This document shows, piece after piece, positions 59,600-64,000 of a stretch of 64,000 nucleotides of DNA. Position 1 is the first letter of the stretch, and each line of letters opens with the position of its first letter. Made by a program: the position numbers and the translations under genes. The DNA is from Hibiscus mutabilis (taxonomy: Eukaryota > Streptophyta > Magnoliopsida > Malvales > Malvaceae): the NCBI GenBank assembly GCA_019671005.1, contig CM033752.1:3472001-3536000 (forward strand), written 5' to 3'. A model generated the notes under the pieces. It was not told the DNA's origin, made no database searches, and saw nothing but the letters and a program-made list of their open reading frames with translations.

Positions 59600-60617
59600 T
59601 TCATTCCCCTAGGTTGTGCTTTTTATGAGTTAGTGGGGATGGTAGATCATGTACGGCTTTGACCATATCTGGCTCAACTTCAATGCCTCTCTTGCTGACT
59701 ATAAAACCCATCAGCTTCCTTGATGCAACCCTAAAGGTGCATTTGGCCTGATTTAATTTTAATTGATATTTCTTTAGCCTCAAGAACAATTTCCTCAAGA
59801 CCACGACATACTCTTCTCATGTTTAGGACTTGGCAATCATGTCATCAACATACACTTCAATTTCTTTGTGCATCATATCCATAGAACTGGGCGACTATGG
59901 CTTATTGGTATGTTGCCCCTGTATTTTTAAGCCCAAGGGCATCACCTTGTAATAGAACGTTCTCCATTGCGTTACGAATTTATTTTTCCATGTTATCAGG
60001 GTACATCCTTATCTGGTTGTAACCTAACAGACCATTCATGAAGGAGAACAAAGAATGTTTTACTGCATTATCCACTAGGGTGTCTATGCGAGGCAACGAA
60101 AAATTATCCATGGTACTGGCTTTATTCAAGTCTCGATAATCAACACATATTCAGACTTTGCTATTTTTTCAGAACAGGGACTATATTAGCTACCTACTTT
60201 GACTTCTCGCAGGGACCCAGCATCATACTATTTTTTTACCTCTTCTTTTATCTTCAGTAGTTCATCGGATCCCATTCTTCACAGCTTTTGTTGGACTGGC
60301 TTGCAGTCCCCTTTTATGGGGAGTTCGTGTACCACCACATTTGTACTCCATCCAAGCATGTCTTGATATGACCATGTAAATACATCTTTAAACTCTAAGA
60401 GGAGCTTTATCAGATCAGGTTTTGTTTTGGCGGTGATGTATGTGCCGGCCTTCGCCTCTTTATTTTTATTTTCATCTTCTAGGCTCACAATTTCCACTGA
60501 CTCTTGGTGAGGCGAGATTTGCTTTTCATCTTGCTCGACCATCCTCAACAGATCAGTATAGTAGTCACAACATTGATATCCAACGCTCCCAAGATCCTTC
60601 CCACTCACTCTCTTCAT
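59600..60617 (-). pseudogene. Reverse transcriptase fragment, RNase H deleted
   Basis: The lead segment (60617-60279) has Val-Glu-Gln-Asp-Glu-Lys-Gln, a Pro-His-Gln-Glu step and Trp-Ser-Tyr-Gln-Asp-Met, like 36300-36490 of the plus-strand element. The palm is crossed by stops but keeps Tyr-Val-Asp-Asp (59852-59841). The thumb (59804-59625) has Ser-Lys-Arg-Gly-Ile-Glu, then jumps through Asn-Asp-Glu-Cys-Gln-Glu-Ala-Phe straight to integrase, so both RNase H domains and the integrase N-terminus are gone. Confidence 0.85.
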
Positions 60618-61848
60618 CTTTCGTAAGTCGCTTTATGGTGGATAGATCCCCCGACACAACAGTTTCAGACAGGCGAGGAAAAACGATATGTTCCCAGTTG
60701 ACCTCTTCTAATTTTCTTTCTTCAAAAAATTCTAACTCTTTGTTGTCGATGAATTTTTGAACTACAGCTTTAAACTCTGGACAATTTTGGATATCATGAT
60801 TTCCTTTACCATGGTATGGGCAACGACCTTTGGAGGCTTTCTTCATATCCTATGAGCCTTGCTGCACAAGGACTATCTCGACCATCTTTTGCCAAACCCA
60901 CTTTAATAGAGACTTTACCTTTTCGATACTGGCTTTGATTCTCTTATTACCATTACTGATGATTGAGTTGACCCTTGACTCAGCATGATTGGGTAATGGA
61001 ACTCCAGCTGTACTTGGCCCTACAGAGTCCTCGATCCTCACGATCTCCATCTTTATAAACTTATCAACAATCCTTCTGAAAGCGATGCAGTTCTCGATAG
61101 AGTGTCATGCATTCCCCGTATGATAATCATACTGAGCATTGGCGTCGTACCATTTCAGATAAGAAGGTTGTCTAGGTTCAGTAAAAAATGGTGCAACCAA
61201 TCGATTTTCTAGCAACGTGAAGAATAAGTCCTTGTATGTGCATGGGAAATGTCTGAAAGGAAGGGACTTCGTCTTCTTGTTTCTTTCTTGAAGATCGAAA
61301 GAGGGACCAACTAGTGATTGACAAGATTGTGGCAAAAGTCGATCTTGTTTTTGTTGAGGTGTCGATCTAGATGTCGAGATAGCCGATATCTTTGTCTTCT
61401 TTTTGTTTTCTTTATTTTGTAACTCTCTCTTATTCGGCCTTCTTTTCATTGGATGAGATAAGACTTTCAAAAAAGAATCTTGAATCTTGTCCAACATTAC
61501 CCCGGTTGGTCACTCTGAGGCGGTGCGAGATATCTCGTACTGGTCGATGATAGCTTGTTCTTCATCGGGTAATACATCTTTTTCTACGAAGTCACAGTTC
61601 TAATTCTTGCCTATTTTTCTAATCTCAAACTGTATGGAAGGGTTTTCTCCCGACCTCTTTGTTTTGGTTATGGTATCTACCATACTTATTAGCTCATTCA
61701 TTCGCTCTCTTGTTTCTTCTTGAAATTTCTTTGAGTAATCCACCATCTCTTCTTGTACTTTGGCTAATTGTTCCTGGAGCCATTCGATCTTATCTACCCG
61801 GGCAGCTAAATCGTTCATCCTCCCAAAATTATATTGTTGAGAAGTCAT
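60600..61848 (-). pseudogene. Gag of the minus-strand element, capsid core and protease deleted
   Basis: Starts at ATG 61848 with a coiled-coil segment rich in Glu, Lys and Gln (to 61600). It then continues at about 61497 with a Lys/Arg-rich linker. A CHHC-like zinc segment near 61115-61080 starts with Tyr instead of the first Cys, and a TGA replaces a Trp codon within it. A second zinc motif, Cys-x2-His-x4-His-x4-Cys, is intact near 60815. The capsid core found at 33127-33400 in the intact relative is absent, and no Asp-Asn-Gly protease site follows. Four segments stay in one frame, so internal deletions were followed by point decay. Confidence 0.8.
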
Positions 61849-62934
61849 GATCGTGGACTAAAGCTTGCTGCTTCCTTTTAAGATGAAGACTTTCCCCAAG
61901 TCAAAATAAGTTCAAATAATGCAATGACGGATGCAATGTGATGCTTATGCAATGTAGAGCGTAAATGTAAACATGAATGGAAATGAGGTATCGATCCCGA
62001 AACGATCATCATAAGTCAACTTTTATTAAACAAAAGGTCTCATTACATCAGATATTTTTTCTATTTCATCTATGAGTTTTGGCATGTATGTCTGTCGTGT
62101 AACCTTCGAAAGAAAAGCCTCTCGCTTCTTTTGGAATCACTTTAGAGCATCGCCTTATGCTGTATTACTTTTCATCTGATCATGTGATCCTTGGTTTATT
62201 GTGAAAGTTTTCTTAATTGAAGATCGCTCGTAAGTCAACACCTTTTATTTATGCCATGAATATGCAATGCAAATAAAAAATATAGACACAAAAAATCGGT
62301 TAGTACGCATGGAATAATCAAGCTAAAAATATAAAAATAAATCTATACAACCTATCCGAGCATACTTTTTTACCCGTATGTTTTTTTAAAGAAAAAAAAG
62401 GATCCTACCCAAACATGCTTTCTACCCGCATACTTTGTTGCATAAATATAGGCACATTATCTAACATGCTAAAGCGTAAAGGAAATAGATAAATAGACAA
62501 ATAAATAAACAATACTAAAATTAAATAGCATAATTAAAAGAAATTAAAGAAACCCCCTAACTCTCTCTACTGTGCACCTATCGGGTGACTCTCTAAACGG
62601 GCAGATGTTCGGTATAGTTTTAGACAAGGTAGGCTGCTACGGTTCACTATATGTGGTTTAGGTTCTAAAGTAACGGTACCCGAACTGTCGCTAGGACATC
62701 GATTCGGGAGGATACATTTCCCTAAGTCTGTGCGAAGATGAAGATCTCACGGTGACAAAGGTACCGATGTATCCCAGAAGTGATCCACTATCCTGCATGA
62801 TCGATCCGTCCACTATCTCACTCCCACGGGATGGAGCGGGGTACCTCATGCAAAAAAGGCGTAAAAAAATCTTCTCACAAAATAAATTGAACTCCCACTT
62901 AAAAAAAGGACGGAGCTCTCGACTCTAAAAAATG
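61849..62934 (-). other. 5' leader of the minus-strand element
   Basis: Non-coding, between primer site and gag. It is only 1.1 kb, against 3 kb in the plus-strand element, and there is no trace of ORF1. Phrases near 62560-62700 recall the leader at 29800-29930. Confidence 0.55.
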
Positions 62935-62951
62935 TCCCCATTGAGTCGCCA
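62935..62951 (-). other. Primer-binding site, tRNA-Arg type, minus strand
   Basis: Minus strand reads TGGCGACTCAATGGGGA, sharing TGGCGACTC and TGGGGA with the Ogre site at 29452-29469. It lies three bases after a TTACA LTR end at 62955. Confidence 0.75.
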
Positions 62952-62954
62952 AGC

Positions 62955-63740
62955 TGTAATAACAGAATGCATTTTAAATCGTAAACAAAAATCGCTTTCC
63001 AAAACACCTTTTTTTCAAAAAAAACAATGCACTTAACATTTTCCAAAACTTTAAACTAAAAAACAAAATTCATTTGCTAAAAAGGATCACAAAATAAATT
63101 AAAAATGAATTTATAGTTTCCATCACCCCTCAACCATTAGGGTACTTGGATGGAGTATTCGGTACTTTGGATCAAAACCCCTTCAACATCCATGGTGACT
63201 TTTTATAGTGCACTATCAATCATATGGCCGGCCAACTATATTTGATACATTTCCAAAGCTTTTTCATACCATAACTTGCCAATATAATTCATTTTATTAT
63301 CAACAACTCACTGTTTTCATATGCATCATCAAAATTATTTAACCAATGCAATAAACCTTGCATTAACCAATGTTCATAAACATTAACAAAATGTGCATTA
63401 CTTCCAAATGCATCAACACCATTATGTAATCAATTTCCAATATTAAACCATGCTCAAAACATGCATATACAATAAGTAATTAAACCATTTAAACAAGTGC
63501 ATAAAAACCAATTGCCAAATCGAGGTCGAGAGAGAGAATTCATCATTTACTTATTTTCGAGCTTAGACCAGCATTTCAAGCTCGATCTAAACTCCCAAAC
63601 ACAACTTTCAAGCCTTTGCAAAGCTGTAAAACACGCTCTCACTCACCGACACGCAAAACCTTGCTTGTTGATACGGTAGCCTAGCCTCCAAAGCTTCTGA
63701 AACAATCGTTCAAGCTTGAGGATCAACTTCCCCTAATTTA
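62955..63740 (-). mobile_element. LTR fragment, minus orientation
   Basis: Ends CTGTTATTACA on the minus strand beside the primer site, so it should be the 5' LTR of the minus-strand element. From about 63115 to 63740 it matches, in reverse, 20037-20650 of the solo LTR at 18885-22389 (for example 'ccgaatactccatccaag' and 'gattgatagtgcactata'). The 3' LTR at 53153-55272 does not show this match, so either the 5' LTR was invaded by the solo-LTR family or the two ends have different origins. Confidence 0.65.
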
Positions 63741-64000
63741 TCCATACAAAATAGAGGCGATGTTCATTCTTATCCTCTAATACAAGGTTCTTTAATGAAA
63801 TTCCAAGTTATTGATTCTTTACATATGTTTTCTAACTTGATTTGATGACTTAATTATGAAAGATTTGTTAAATTGAGGTTTAATTGGTTTAATTGATGGA
63901 TTTTCGTATGGACTCTGTTTTGTAGAGTTCTTGATTGATTTTAATTATGATTTTGATATTTAATAATGTTAATAAGTGGGTTTTAACATTGGAATCCTAA
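63741..64000 (+). mobile_element. LTR fragment of the solo-LTR family, plus orientation, runs off the window
   Basis: Matches 19490-19745 of the solo LTR in the forward direction, ending 'taacattggaatcct' at the window edge. It abuts the minus-oriented fragment of the same family at about 63740. Confidence 0.7.

Overview
The window is plant nuclear DNA, most likely from a eudicot with a large, repeat-rich genome. It holds one recognisable host gene, a small non-DNA-binding helix-loop-helix gene of the PRE (PACLOBUTRAZOL RESISTANCE) family, with two exons on the minus strand at 46836-47483. Nearly everything else is nested or decayed Ty3/gypsy LTR retrotransposon sequence, with SINEs, inverted-repeat elements and minisatellites. 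There is no sign of bacterial, organellar or viral-genome sequence.

Layout. 1-3107: 3' end of an Athila-type element (env-like ORF tail, 3' UTR with three look-alike hairpins, 3' LTR). 3108-6705: decayed non-coding DNA with a tRNA-derived SINE carrying 12-bp target-site duplications (5509-5681), a second SINE-like head and a dispersed repeat. 6706-9893: long LTR with an internal tandem duplication, followed by an initiator-Met-type primer site and a non-coding internal region. That region is split at 11785 by an Athila-type element (11786 to about 25794). The Athila element has a decayed tRNA-Asp primer site, broken gag/protease/RT/RNase H/integrase and an env-like ORF. It is itself interrupted by a 3.5-kb solo LTR (18885-22389). 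Its 3' LTR is truncated.

26541-44465: the best-preserved element, a 17.9-kb Ogre/Tat-lineage retrotransposon with a perfect CTAAT target-site duplication. In order it has: LTR, tRNA-Arg primer site, ORF1 (plant-mobile-domain-like N-terminus plus long coiled coil), gag-protease, a 211-bp GT-AG intron that exactly restores the frame, RT, RNase H, a second archaeal-type RNase H, integrase, a structured 3' UTR, polypurine tract and LTR. It carries six in-frame stops and two frameshifts, so it cannot make its own proteins although its LTRs are very similar. The 3' UTR contains about twenty tandem hairpins with a constant TATAGG-type loop and stems that change in a compensatory way between copies. 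This is the most unusual signal in the window.

44471-53152: low-copy DNA around the PRE gene, then a 2.4-kb imperfect palindrome (about 50150-52600) with a CACTA-like end and a second inverted-repeat cassette inside its left arm. 53153-62955 and beyond: a decayed Ogre/Tat-type element on the minus strand. It has lost its gag core, protease and RNase H, but keeps RT and integrase fragments, a 42-bp minisatellite in its 3' UTR, its polypurine tract and its primer site. At about 63740 a minus-oriented LTR fragment abuts a plus-oriented fragment of the same LTR family.

Coordinates of LTR ends, splice sites, primer sites and catalytic codons were read from the sequence. Family names rest on remembered family features, not on searches.
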